Of a stretch of 64,000 nt of DNA, positions 10,946 through 22,109 are shown piece by piece. The translations under genes were made by a program, and so were the position numbers. The notes under the pieces are model-generated. The model was given only the letters and a program-made list of their open reading frames with translations. It searched no databases and was not told where the DNA came from. Source of the stretch: Alviniconcha marisindica (lineage: Eukaryota; Mollusca; Gastropoda; Provannidae); assembly GCA_018857735.1 (NCBI GenBank), contig JABMCL010001016.1, positions 1 through 64,000 of the forward strand, read 5' to 3'. Every line of letters starts with the position of its first letter. Position 1 is the stretch's first letter.

Positions 10946-11300
10946 TAGTCTCCTCATTGAAACACGTATTGTTCAGAAAGTGGAAGAAATCAAAATACGC
11001 ACTTGCAATTAGGGATTTTGTTTTGAAATGCCTTCCTGATTTTATTTTAAATTTAAAAGTGCATTTCGTGAGTTACGATCAGCGGGGTTGGAGTAGACAG
11101 CCACAGTTAAGAGTCATTGGCAGAACGACCGGTGCCGCCTCAGCCCCAGTTTCCTCGGAAAACGTGAGTACGGTGTTTAAACGATTACTATTTACACAAG
11201 CAGTACTATCAGTTGAGAAACCACACAGAAGCATAAAATGCTTCTATGCTTCTTCGCTGAGTAAGGGGTAGTATTTGGATTTTCAGGGTCCCTTCTTCCG
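10946..11300. other. Unassigned interval
   Basis: An open frame crosses the minisatellite edge on plus to 11271, but it has no recognisable domain and no splice context. I do not call a gene here. Confidence 0.4.
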
Positions 11301-11308
11301 CAAGAAGT

Positions 11309-11311
11309 CAT

Positions 11312-11379
<68 letters not shown>

Positions 11380-11630
11380 AAGATAAGATAAGACAAGATA
11401 ATACTTTATTACACCGGGATAAAGATTTAAGCACATGTCGGCTTTTTTTGCAAATCTGTCCCTGATGACAAACACAGCAACACCCAATACACCAAACAAG
11501 AATACAATTAATTAGGCGGGGGGAAAAAACGACTTAAAAACAAAACAAAAACTAATTTCTGTCTAAAACTTCACAGCATACGCACAGAGCAATAATAAAG
11601 CAAAGTAAGACAAATTCAAAACAAATTTTC

Positions 11631-11687
<57 letters not shown>

Positions 11688-12060
11688 AGAGAGAGATACA
11701 AAATCATATTAACGAATAAAGGAAAGCGACAGAATAATGACTATCTCACTATCTACGTATAAAACAAGATCACATCTAACAAGATTGGAAGCTAAGCGAT
11801 GGTGCATTATACACACCTAACCAAAATCAGAGCACATCACACACACACACAAGCATATAATTATACAAAATTTAAATTTAAATAAAATAAAATAAATGAT
11901 GACCACGAGGAAAGAGAAAGAGTAAATATTTCATGAAAATACAAATATAAAAAAATCATTTTTTTATGAAAATACAAATATAAAACTTTACAAGAGCAAG
12001 GAAGGGAAAACAATAACAAAATTAGAGAGAGAGAGAGAGAGGGGAAGAAAAATAAGAAGG
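11309..12060. repeat. AG microsatellites and AT-rich sequence
   Basis: AG tracts lie at 11311-11374 and 11634-11690, with a short one at 12022-12042. GATAAGATAAGATAAG follows the first. The rest is A-rich and shows no coding signal. Confidence 0.85.
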
Positions 12061-12219
12061 ACAAGAAAAGGAAGGAAGGAAGGAAAAATACTTCGGCTTC
12101 AAGCGGGGAAGGTGGAGGGCCTGACTAGCAAGGACAGAAATTAACGTACTTTTCGATGAATGTCCGCATGCTCACAGCGTCACACATAACGCCCTTATTA
12201 CGCGGTCAATGACCATCTC

Positions 12220-12660
12220 CTCGACCCCCTTCCCCTTCTTCCCTTCCCCCCTCCTCTTCCCCCCTCCCCCCCCCCCCTCCCCCCCCCCTCCCCCCCCGCC
12301 CCCCTTGTCCAAGTCCCTCTTCACAGTGCGGGAGCGTGCGGAAGCACGTGGCCCATTTTGTGTGAAACCTGACCCCGGCAGCCACTCACAGACGCATTGT
12401 TAGGGACCAAGGTCTTGTTACCAGCGTCAGAGCGAAAATCAGCTAATTAGTCGGGTCATTCCTCGGCACGACCAAACAACGGATGCTCAACCTCGCACAC
12501 TCGAGTGGTTGCTTCAGCACACTCACTTTCAGCATCTAACTAAGCGTGAATAATAATCATCGTCACCACCACCACCATCACCACCACCACCACCACCACC
12601 ACCATCATTATCATACAAATTATCATTAATGGAGTAATAATTATTATCATTACAAAATCG
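12220..12660. repeat. Poly-C and CAC/CAT trinucleotide tracts
   Basis: A C-rich tract with C runs lies at 12223-12306. A CAC trinucleotide tract lies at 12563-12606. No gene is seen between them. Confidence 0.85.
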
Positions 12661-12734
12661 AGATTTTACAATAAAATCACAGGAATGAGTAAACCACTGC
12701 TGGTGAGGTTGACAAAATAGAATAGATCTAGGGA

Positions 12735-12960
12735 AATATACTCACCAATGCAACAAAACACAAAGAAACAGTAGTACGCAAGCGCTTTCGACAAAAACTC
12801 TTCTTCGGGTGCAAGAAGATAGACAACAAGAGAAGAAGGAGGCAAACAAGAAGGAGCTGATGTAAAAAAAATCAAAAAATCACAGGTCATAAGACTGGCA
12901 TGAAAATTATTACTGAAAATGCACGAGTCCAGTTGAGTCAACGACACATGAGACTGCATT
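12735..12960 (-). repeat. Possible dispersed element with a CCCGAAGAAG...GTCGAAAGC motif
   Basis: The minus strand carries TTGCACCCGAAGAAGAG, then TTTTTGTCGAAAGCGC. The same general form (GAAGAAG, a short stem, GTCGAAA) is common in dispersed animal retroelement ends, Penelope-like elements among them. Only one copy is in the window, so this is a weak call. Confidence 0.3.
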
Positions 12961-13389
12961 CATTTGTGAAACAAACCATAACAGCAGAAACGTCGTTTTC
13001 CCCACAGTAAAATTAAACCTGCAGACTTTTATCTGAAGGACATAACAATAAGATGTGAGTTCAGTTTGTGCAACTGGACGTCACGCAGACCACCGAAAGA
13101 GTGAAAGCCGAGTTCATCTTTTTTGAAAGGACGAGAGAGGGCCATCGTCAATCAGACGAACATTGGAACCGAATCAGAAGAAGTAACAATACGTAACACT
13201 TACATAGCGCCTAATCCAAATTGACTCGCTCAGAGCATTTATTCACAATTCAAAGCAAGAATGAACATCATAATCAGTACATGAAACATGCATACACCAG
13301 ACGATCCAACGCCAACAGCAAAGCGCAGGCAAACATGCACACGTACACCCCGGAACAATGTTAACGGTAACGGATACTACACTATCACC

Positions 13390-13810
13390 AACAGAATGAT
13401 TCTGCACTCAGATGGGCAACGGAGTGAGCCATTTTAATGGTTAACGATTAAGCGTGAAGGAGTGAGAACCTGTATCTAGCACCACGCTGTAACCACCAGA
13501 ATGATTCTGCATTCAGATGAGCAACGGAGTAAGCCAGTTTCATGTTTAACGATTAAGGGGGGGGGGGGGGGGGGGGGGTCGTACCTAACACTAACACTAC
13601 TCTGTCAACAACAGAACGATTATGCATTGAGATGGGCGGTGGAGTGGGCCATTTTAATGTTTAACGATCAAGTGTAAGGGGCAAGGTCCTATGACAGGTC
13701 CGTACACAAAAGGAAGAGAGAGGAGAGCCGAAGCCGCAGACTCGAACCGACGTCCGCTTACTTCACCAGCGCCGGCCTAGTGCCTTACCGCTGGGCCAGA
13801 CTGGCTGCTC
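13390..13810 (-). mobile_element. tRNA-headed SINE with a triplicated tail
   Basis: On the minus strand the head at 13810-13745 has a tRNA-type A box (CTGGCCCAGCGGTAAGGC) and a B box GGTTCGAGTCTG. The body continues to about 13600. Its far end, with GATGGGCAACGGAGTGAGCC and CATTTTAATG on plus, occurs three times with a ~110-bp spacing (13410, 13515, 13635), and a G run lies at 13557-13578. The same family recurs at 47700-47815 and 50040-50235. Confidence 0.65.
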
Positions 13811-14745
13811 ACAGGGCATCGTCTCTGTTGGCCGTTCCGTCTGTTGTAGACACGACGAGTAACTGACGCCAGCATTATCCCTGTTGGCCGTTCCGTCTGT
13901 TGTAGACACGACGAGTAACTGACGCCAGCATTATTTCTGTGGCCGCTCCGGTCTGTTGTAGACACGACGAGTAACTGACGCCAGCATTATCTCTGTTGGT
14001 CGCTCCGTCTGTTGTAGACACGACGAGTAACTGACGCCAGCATTATCCCTGTTGGTCGCTCCGTCTGTTGTAGACACGAAGAGTAACTGACGTCAGCATT
14101 ATTTCTGTGGCCGCTCCGGTCTGTTGTAGACACGACGAGTAACTGACGCCAGCATTATTTCTGTTGGCCGTTCCGTCTGTTGTAGACACGACGAGTAACT
14201 GACGCCAGCATGATCTCTGTTGGTCGCTCCGTCTGTTGTAGACACGACGAGTAACTGACGCCAGCATTATCCCTGTTGGTCACTTCGTCTGTTGTAGACA
14301 CGCAGAGTAACTGACGTCAGCATTATTTCTGTGGCCGCTCCGGTCTGTTGTAGACACGACGAGTAACTGACGCCAGCATTATCTCTGTTGGCCGTTCCGT
14401 CTGTTGTATACACGACGAATAACTGACGTCAGCATTATCTCTGTTGGTCGCTCCGTCTGTTGTAGACACGACGAGTAACTGACGTCAGCATTATCCCTGT
14501 TGGTCGCTCCGTCTGTTGTAGACACAACGAGTAACTGACGCCAGCATGATCTCTGTTGGTCGCTCCGTCTGTTGTAGACACGACGAGTAACTGACGCCAG
14601 CATGATCTCTGTTGGTCGCTCCGTCTGTTGTAGACACGACGAGTAACTGACGTCAGCATTATCTCTGTTGGCCGCTCCGTCTGTTGTAGACGGGAAGAAA
14701 AACTGACGTCAGCATTATCTCTGTTGGCCGTTCCGACTTTTGTAG
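13811..14745. repeat. 56-bp minisatellite, ~16-17 copies
   Basis: The unit is 56 bp and contains TCCGTCTGTTGTAGACACGA, CGAGTAACTGACG[CT]CAGCA and TTATCTCTGTTGG. Copies are highly similar. About six copies have T instead of C and so contain TGACGTCA, the full CRE/ATF palindrome (for example near 14086, 14312, 14425, 14481, 14649 and 14705). Minus-strand ORFs with repeated QLLVVSTTD are repeat artefacts. Confidence 0.95.
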
Positions 14746-14754
14746 ACACAAGTC

Positions 14755-15235
<481 letters not shown>

Positions 15236-15249
15236 TAGTAGTAGCAATA

Positions 15250-15660
15250 CCACGCAACGCCGTCCTTCCTAGCCAGCGTTCGGCCCGTTTCATCTTGTGG
15301 AAAGCTCGAAGACAGATCACATTACACCTCATCTTCGCACTCTGCCGGCTGCTGCCAATCGATGCCAGAATCAAATACTCACAAAAAGTTTCACGCTGCC
15401 ATTTCTCAGTACTGGTCCTGCCTACTTCTGCCGTCTACACGCCCTCCAGGCAAATCGAGTCGATCTTCAGCAGACCGACGTATAGCTTGCTGCAATATGT
15501 CGTACTGTGAACGCTCTTTCTCTTGCATGGCTCCAGCAGCGTGGAATACCGTGTGCACTTCCAAAAGACGTCGATTTTTTTTAGATCAGCACTCAGAACT
15601 CACCTTTTCCAAACATGGCTGTATGTCTTGGCAGTGTATGTGTCAGTGAACTAATATAGT
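15250..15660 (+). mobile_element. LINE ORF2 C-terminal fragment
   Basis: Across frameshifts the plus strand reads KTDHITPHLRTLP, then A-R-I-K-Y, a VYTPSRQ stretch with following Arg and Ser, and RSFSCMAPAAWNT. This is the order found in the C-terminus of many LINE ORF2 proteins (HITP.LR.LHWLP..ARI, YTPSR.LRSS, R.F...P..WN.LP). At least three frame breaks are present. Confidence 0.6.
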
Positions 15661-15737
15661 CGTCTAGAATGTATGTCGTGTAGAAGAGAGTGTGACGCAT
15701 TAAAATATGACGTATTTTATAATCAAATTGCGTTTCG

Positions 15738-15842
15738 TAGGAATCGGTCAAACCGACCGGGCAGGCCTTGAAAAAGCCCCGATGGGGCGAAAATTTGGAG
15801 TAAAAGTTTTTAAAACCAAGACAAATGCTTAGACTTTGTTAT
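15738..15842 (+). repeat. Dispersed ~105-bp hairpin element, copy 2
   Basis: Plus-strand copy of the element at 6257-6362. Its stem is GCCCCGATGGGGC where copy 1 has GCCCCAAGGTGGGC, so loop and flanking bases differ while pairing is largely kept. It is followed directly by a TC microsatellite, as the other copy is by a GA tract. Confidence 0.6.
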
Positions 15843-15844
15843 AT

Positions 15845-15853
15845 TCTCTCTCT

Positions 15854-15885
<32 letters not shown>

Positions 15886-15933
15886 TCTTCTCTCTCTCTC
15901 TCTCTCTTCTCTTCATATATATATATATATATG

Positions 15934-15995
<62 letters not shown>
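15845..15995. repeat. TC, TA and GA microsatellite block
   Basis: TC-rich sequence at 15845-15914 is followed by (TA)n at 15915-15934 and (GA)n at 15938-15993. TC and GA arms flanking TA can fold back on each other. Confidence 0.95.
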
Positions 15996-15997
<2 letters not shown>

Positions 15998-17690
15998 TAC
16001 TCTTATGTGCTGTTTCTCCAAACTGGAGCACATAGCCCACTTCAAAGCAAAGAACAAAACACAGTCCAAACAAACTTCCGCGAGGACACACACACACACA
16101 CATACACAGTCACTGAATAGGATAGCTTGAAGAGATGAGATTTCACAGATGATTTAAAAAACTCTTATGTGTGTTTGATGATCTAACTTGGCATGGGAGA
16201 CTGTTCCACTACTGTGACACTTGTTTACTTAGAATTACAAGTTATAAATGTAGTTAAAAATTGTAAAGCGGTATGCCGGGCGCTTGTGAGATAAGGCGTT
16301 TTACAAATGTAAGTTACTGTTATTATTATCTCCATGTCAATCCCCGTCACTGACATCCCGGTCTCCGAAGACTCGACAAGTGCGGGCGATTTTCACCACT
16401 GAATCCCAATGAACAATGAGGCAACAGATTCTTTGACTATAAACGTGATAAGGTTGAACTCTTTTTCGTTTGTTCTTGCCAATGTTGTTACACTGGAATT
16501 TTACACCAATTTCCATTTCCTCGAAACGTCGGCCTGACCGCAGGTGTGTAGGAATGTAGGTCGCCACTCCGACAACTCCAAAGTCGGCCTTTTTAGTGCC
16601 TGCACTGAGACGACTTCTCATCAAAGCCGATAAACACATCAGTAGCCTCCCCCCCCCCCCCCCCCGCCCCCCCAACCTCCGGGTACGTGTCCCTGTCGCA
16701 ATTAGCTCCCTTCTTGTCAAGGCTGCCAAGTGTCAAGTTATGCGGCGACTCGGGTTCAAGTGCTGCCGGGATATCGACCGTTTATCGATCTGCACGCTGC
16801 TTGCTTTCAGTGTTCGTCTGACCGTCTGACCAGCTTCCGATCCGCAGCCCCCCCTCCCCAACACACACACACTTCTTTCTTTCCCCAGTTCTACTGCAGT
16901 CCCGCGTGCTTCAAAAGCGGCCTCTGCTTCGTTTTGCCGCCATTAAAGCCTGTACCGCCTCACTCGCCAGTCCTTCTTTTGTGCTTCTTTACGTCCACAG
17001 ACGTGACCACAAGGCTTGTTAGGGGGGCGGGGAGGGGCACTCTGGCCTTTGCGAGGTTTTTTATCCTTCGCCGGGTCCGACCCCCCTCCCCCCCCCTCCC
17101 CCAACACAGTCACGTCTCCGGATGGTGGACTCCCGTGTCTAGCCAGTCTTCTAGACGAGATGACAGACGTCAGTCACGTGTGTATAGAGGTCTGCGCACG
17201 TCAAAGATCCCATGGCAGATGAAAAACGTCCGGCCACAATTCCGACCAGTGTTCGTAAGGGACAGTGTTGGCTGGGGAGGGACTAGGGGGTGGGACGCTA
17301 CACTCTGACACAGTTAGCTTTTCCTCAGGCAGGAAATGCCAAATTCCCATGAGAAAAGATTCTCCCATACAGGGCAAAGAAATAAAGCTAAGAGCGGAGG
17401 GGGGGGGGGGGGGGGGGAAGAGAGAGAGGGAGTGAAAAGTTCATCCTTTCTCCATGTTCACAAAATGAACTTTCGCCAACTCCGTAAGTTCCACGTCCAA
17501 ACAATTTGCCATTTAATAATTCACATTGCATTAAATTGTGTCGTTGATGTTTGGACAGCTGTTCGCTTTTGCCGAATTCCATCGCCAAAGATGCAGTGTG
17601 GAAAAAAAAGCTCTCACTGCATGGAATGGCATCTGCAAAGGGAACTGTGCCAACTTGGCTGTGACATGCTTACCATCCTGGGGATTTACA
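15996..17690. other. Non-coding interval with a probable LINE 3' tail
   Basis: The stretch at about 16235-16335 (GTAAAGCGGTATGCCGGGCG, then GTTATTATTATC) looks like the 3' end of a LINE. Homopolymer runs occur at 16650-16672 (C) and 17400-17418 (G). Open frames here are proline/glycine-rich and have no recognised domain. I see no gene. Confidence 0.4.
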
Positions 17691-17691
17691 T

Positions 17692-17894
17692 ATGTGTGTG
17701 TGTATGTGTGTGTGAGAGTGTGAGTGTGTGTGTGTGAAGATGGCGGAGGAGTGAGAGACAGAGGGGAGGAGAGAGAGAGGGGAGGGGGGAGATTTACATG
17801 TGTGTGTGTGCGTGCGCACACGCATGCATACCTGTGTGTGCATGTGTGTGTGTGCGTGTGCACACGCATGCATACCTGTGTGTGCATGCCTGTT

Positions 17895-17970
<76 letters not shown>

Positions 17971-18317
17971 GGAGGACTGCAGTTGTGAAGGTGAGAAAAT
18001 GGAACATCAAACCCAACAATGAACATACTCGTTTATCATATATTTTGTCACACTTTCACTCATTTATCTCTTTGGGTTCAGAAAACATGAAATCAAAGTG
18101 CACAAAAACCAAAAGCATACACCCACCCCACAAAGCACTCTCACAAAGCAAGTGCTTACCGAGGCAATTCTAAGGTTCTTAGCCACTCATATAGAAACAT
18201 GATTAGTCAGCTTTGAACTAGTGTTCCTTCCTTCCTCTCTCTCTCTCTCACACATATTCACACAGGCATACATACATACATTCACACACACACTTGTGCG
18301 TGGATGCATGCACACAC

Positions 18318-18369
<52 letters not shown>

Positions 18370-18470
18370 GTACATCCACACACACACATACTTACACAGT
18401 CTCAACATCACACACACACACACGTACATTCACACACACACACACACACAGTCTCAACATGACACAGTCA
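17692..18470. repeat. GT, GA and CA microsatellite cluster
   Basis: GT tracts lie at 17693-17740 and in pieces to 17900, a GA tract at 17898-17968, and CA tracts at 18284-18460. The region lies just 3' of UTP23 on its transcribed strand. Confidence 0.9.
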
Positions 18471-18491
18471 AGTGAGTGCACAGGAGGAAGA

Positions 18492-19061
18492 CTAGAGCTC
18501 GGCCTGCAGTTCTCTCTTCAGCTGCGCCACAGACTTTCTGACGTACACCCGCCCCCTGTCCCCCCACACAGCCTCCAGGGCCAGTTCCACCAGCATCAGC
18601 TCTTCCAACCGGCCCTCGGGCGGCTCCTTCAGCTTCCTCACACGCCGCCACTTGCGTCGCTCCCGCCTAGCCAGCGAGGAGCTTCCCGTTGACGCTCCAC
18701 TTTTCTTCCTCAGCACGGACAGCGGGTTTGGCCCTTTCAGTTTCTTCTTCTTGTGCAAGGGCAGCGCCTCGTCCACGGGCGCCAGACCCTCCTGCTCCAG
18801 AAGGGAGGGCAGCCTCTCGGTCTCATGCAGGGGCACCAGCCTCTCCTGGGCCACCACGCCAGCCGCCCCCTTGGACTCCTCCGACGCCTTCTCCAGGGTG
18901 ATGGCGTTGCCGTGGAGGTAGAGCAAGGGCAGGCCTGGTATTCGGCGGGCTTTGTTGGCCAGGGTACTGTGCTGCAAAGTGTCAGCAGGAAGAGTGAGAA
19001 AAGCATGGACCTATATGTATGTATAGGTCCATGGAGAAAACTACTCACCAGAACACAGCGT

Positions 19062-19094
<33 letters not shown>

Positions 19095-21696
19095 CATAGT
19101 CAAATTTGTAAAATATCTGATGATGATGTGATGTCGTGTTTGCCTTTTAGAACAATTTTTTGGCAACTTTGGTAATAAGAAGGGAGAACAAAACTGGGCC
19201 ACAGCTGTCCCCTTGTTTGTGGCCTCGACTGCACATAAATTCTTCAGTCAGATCATCACCTACTCAAATTCTAGCCATAACAACTTTATACATACTTTTG
19301 ACTGCCACATATATATGTTTTGCCTCTGATACCACTTTTCTTAAGAATTAACAATAGAGCATTCCTATCAATTAAGTCAAATGCTTTCTCAAAAACCAAT
19401 AAAAAGAAACATATATAACTTCCCATAATTAAGGAGTTGTTTCTGTACCAAAGCTAAGAGCGTAAACACATGGTCAATTGTACTATAGCCTTGTCTGAAT
19501 CCAGCTTGTGCTTCATTTAACAATTTGTTATTTTCAGTCTATTGAGTGAGACACTTATTTAAAATATTTTTATATAATTTACCGCCCACATTTAGCAACG
19601 ATATTCCTCTATAATTATTATGGGAATTGATGCTACCCTTTCTGCAGTTATTGTTCTATGTAGCAACAAAGAACTATCTTACCTGTGTAGCAACAAAGAA
19701 CTACCTTACCTGTCTAGCAATAAAGAACTACCTTACCTGTGTAGCAATAAAGAACTGCCTTACCTGTGTAGCAATAAAGTCTTTAAAGAACTACCTTACC
19801 TGTGTAGCACTAAAGAACTGCCTTACCTGTGTAGCAATAAAGAACTGCCTTACCTGTGTAGCAATAAAGAACTGCCTTACCTGTGTAGCAATAAAGAACT
19901 ACCTTCCCCGTGTAGCAATAATAATAAAAACTGCCTTACCTGTGTAGCAATAAAGAACTGTCTCTTCTTTCCTTTCTTTTCTCTCTCAGTCTCTGACTGC
20001 TGTCTGGCGTAGTCGGGATGAGATCGTTTGGCTGTCTTTCGCAGACAGTCGACGGGGTCCACTCCATGGGTCAGGTGGGGGCAGGCAGCTACTTTGTACT
20101 CTCTCATCACCTTCAGAGGTCCATACAACAGCTTCCCTGCAGACAAACAGTGTACTCTGTTAAAGGGTACCCAAGACAGAGGAACACCACAGAATGACAT
20201 CCATGTTGTACAGATGGTGCTTACTTCCCAAGGGGCAATTACTGTATGAATGTAAATATAAAAGCTGAATAAAAACCTTTAAAAAAAAATCATCAAAGAA
20301 ATCCCAAGTCTGTCGGTCCTCCGATTGACAGAAATGGAATAAAAAATACTCTCATACTGTGTCATAGTCACATCAGTCTTTAAGTTTAATTTAAAAGTTT
20401 AAGTCAGTTTCTCATTTTCTGGTCCGGTTTCTTTAAAAAATGAGTTTAAAAGTCATGAAAACATGACCATCAACACTGTCATTTTGTGTTTAATGGTCTG
20501 TCTGAGACGTCATGAACACGGTCAGCACTTTGTCCGAATGTCTGGGGACATTGTATAATTAAGTACAACTGAATGCAAGGCGATGTGTTCAAAAACATGT
20601 TAGCATCACTCAGTACATGGGCCCAAGGTTGTAAGGCTTATGCAGAGTTCCCTCCCTCGGGCTACAGGACTTGAGCAAGTAGTAGTTTGGGTTTGTGACT
20701 GCTGTGTAATGGTCTCTGCTGTACGGGTTGACTGGGCGTAAAACACCAACTTACTTACTTACTCTGCTGTACGCCTTGCGGGATAAGGCTGTAAGGTTTA
20801 TGCAGAGTTCTCTCCCTCAGGCTACAGGACTTGAGCGAGACAGTGAGAGTTTGGGTTTGTGACTGCTGCGTAGTGGTCTCGGCTGTACGCCTTGCATGAT
20901 AAGGCTGTAAGGTTTATGCAGAGTTCTCTCCCTCAGGCTACATGACTTTCAAGAACGAGACAGTGAGAGTTTGGGTTTGTGACTGCTGTGTAGTAGTCTC
21001 TGCTGTACGCCTTGCAGGACTGTTTGTCATGATTATGCACATGCTTAGGGATTTAGTGTAAGGTTAGGTGCATTATTATTAATCTGATTAAGTGTGAAGT
21101 AGAGTTTCATACACAAGGTCAGGTTTCACGATGGTAAAGAAAAAGTATTTCCGTTTCTCATGGGTGAGACTGAGAGGGACTCAGGTCCAGAGAAAAACGA
21201 AGGGAAGCCTAAGGGGTCTAGAGACATAAGAAGACAGAAGGTTTAAGTGACTAAAACTCTAATTAATTACACAGAGACTACGAAGTGTAATACACACGCA
21301 GTAAATGAGCAGCACATAGATCTGCAGATCACATAATCATGCAAAAGAAAAATATTAAAGACAGAGCGTTTAGATTTTTTAGATTTATAAAGGAGTGGGA
21401 GATATCCAGTTAATTCTATTACAGCCTTAGTCACTCTGCCACCAAACTTGCTTATGATCTCTTACAATCTTAGTCACTCTGCCGCTGAACTTGCTTATAT
21501 TTTATAATCTCTTACAGTCTTAGTCACTCTGCCGCCGAACTTGCTTACATAATACACATACATCATTATCGAGAGAGCAAATAAATCTTAATGTACACTC
21601 ATCATGTACCACAAGGGTAGGAATTCAAGACTTTACCTTACTGGTAGTGGTACATTTTTAGTAGTGTGTACACTAATTAAATTGTAATATATATAT

Positions 21697-21742
<46 letters not shown>

Positions 21743-22092
21743 TTTTTTCTCATCTGACAGCAGCTAAACATAGGCAGCTTTATACCTGAAATCAGCTGAT
21801 GCTTCTCATGCCTAAAAACTTAAAAAGTGTTTTTCATCTTGTATTGTAAACAAAAAACCACCAAACAGTACAAACCAAATGCCTCCAGTTCCCTCAGAGC
21901 ACATGTGGTGGTGTACAGGCGTACGTTGGCACAAAGGTAGTTGGGCAGCTGGTCCCAAATGTTGACCTTGTTTGCAAGGGCCTCTTTCACAAATGTGGCA
22001 TCCACCAGAATGTTGTAGGGTGGTGTCAACCCAAAGTGCTTCTCATAGAAAGTCATCACTTTCTTGGCATGCTTCTGTCGTTTGTGCTTCAT
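18492..22092 (-). CDS. UTP23: rRNA-processing protein UTP23 (SSU processome PIN-domain protein)
   Basis: UTP23 is a nucleolar protein of the small-subunit processome needed for early 18S rRNA maturation and snR30/U17 release. The three coding exons are 21876-22092, 19940-20136 and 18492-18971, with phases 1 and 0 that join exactly, giving 297 residues (human about 249). The start is MKHKRQKHAKK (family MKITRQKHAKK) in context CCACAATG, just after a 3' splice site, so a non-coding first exon lies upstream. The PIN fold shows ILVDATF, TTTCALRELEAFG, GKLLYG and ACPHL...DCL (the Cys/His zinc site). Exon 2 ends FFIATQ and exon 3 opens HSTLANKARRIPGLPLL, so the usual ATQD reads ATQH. A ~17-residue charged insert (SETEREKKGKK) precedes FFIATQ. 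The tail has KKLKGPNPLS and basic runs, typical of the family. Confidence 0.95.
19140..19655 (-). mobile_element. LINE reverse transcriptase fragment in UTP23 intron 2
   Basis: Minus-strand pieces read NEAQAGFRQGYSTIDH, then LFIGFEKAFDLIDRNA, and finally KQGDSCGPVLFSLL, which are reverse transcriptase blocks in correct order across frameshifts. It resembles, but is not the same copy as, the RT at 6.96-8.49 kb (ECQAGLKKDYSTVDH, FIDFEKAFDSI). It abuts the 27-bp array that starts at 19660. Confidence 0.75.
19660..19966 (-). repeat. 27-bp minisatellite made of the UTP23 exon-2 end and its 5' splice site
   Basis: There are 11 tandem units. Read on the gene's strand, each unit is the 18 nt coding FFIATQ followed by GTAAGGCAG, that is, exon end plus splice donor. 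The functional copy is the most upstream one (donor 19934-19939). The next copy has a damaged donor and an expanded ATT run; eight further copies keep GTAAG. One unit has a small insertion near 19779. Confidence 0.92.
20630..21025. repeat. ~110-bp tandem triplicate with a SINE-like tail
   Basis: Three copies of a unit contain AAGGCTGTAAGGTTTATGCA, GAGTTCTCTCCCTCAGGCTA and GTTTGTGACTGCTG. The first copy is interrupted by GGGCGTAAAACACCAACTTA followed by repeated TTAC (20730-20762), the dispersed tail also seen at 38670-38702. It lies in UTP23 intron 1. Confidence 0.75.
21688..21742. repeat. (TA)n microsatellite in UTP23 intron 1
   Basis: A TA tract with one small interruption near 21700. Confidence 0.95.
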
Positions 22093-22109
22093 TGTGGCGG
22101 GCAGAAACT

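Noticed and set aside
15738..15842. Calling the hairpin element a hammerhead ribozyme
   Set aside because: The required CTGATGA core is absent in both copies and no cleavage-site stem is clear.
16337..17308. Proline- and arginine-rich ORFs on both strands
   Set aside because: They cross poly-C/poly-G runs, have no recognised domain, and no splice-flanked coding signal.
19970..20012. A ~40-nt intron inside UTP23 exon 2 (GTCAGA...ACAG)
   Set aside because: Too short, purine-rich with no pyrimidine tract, and removal would break the reading frame into FFIATQ.
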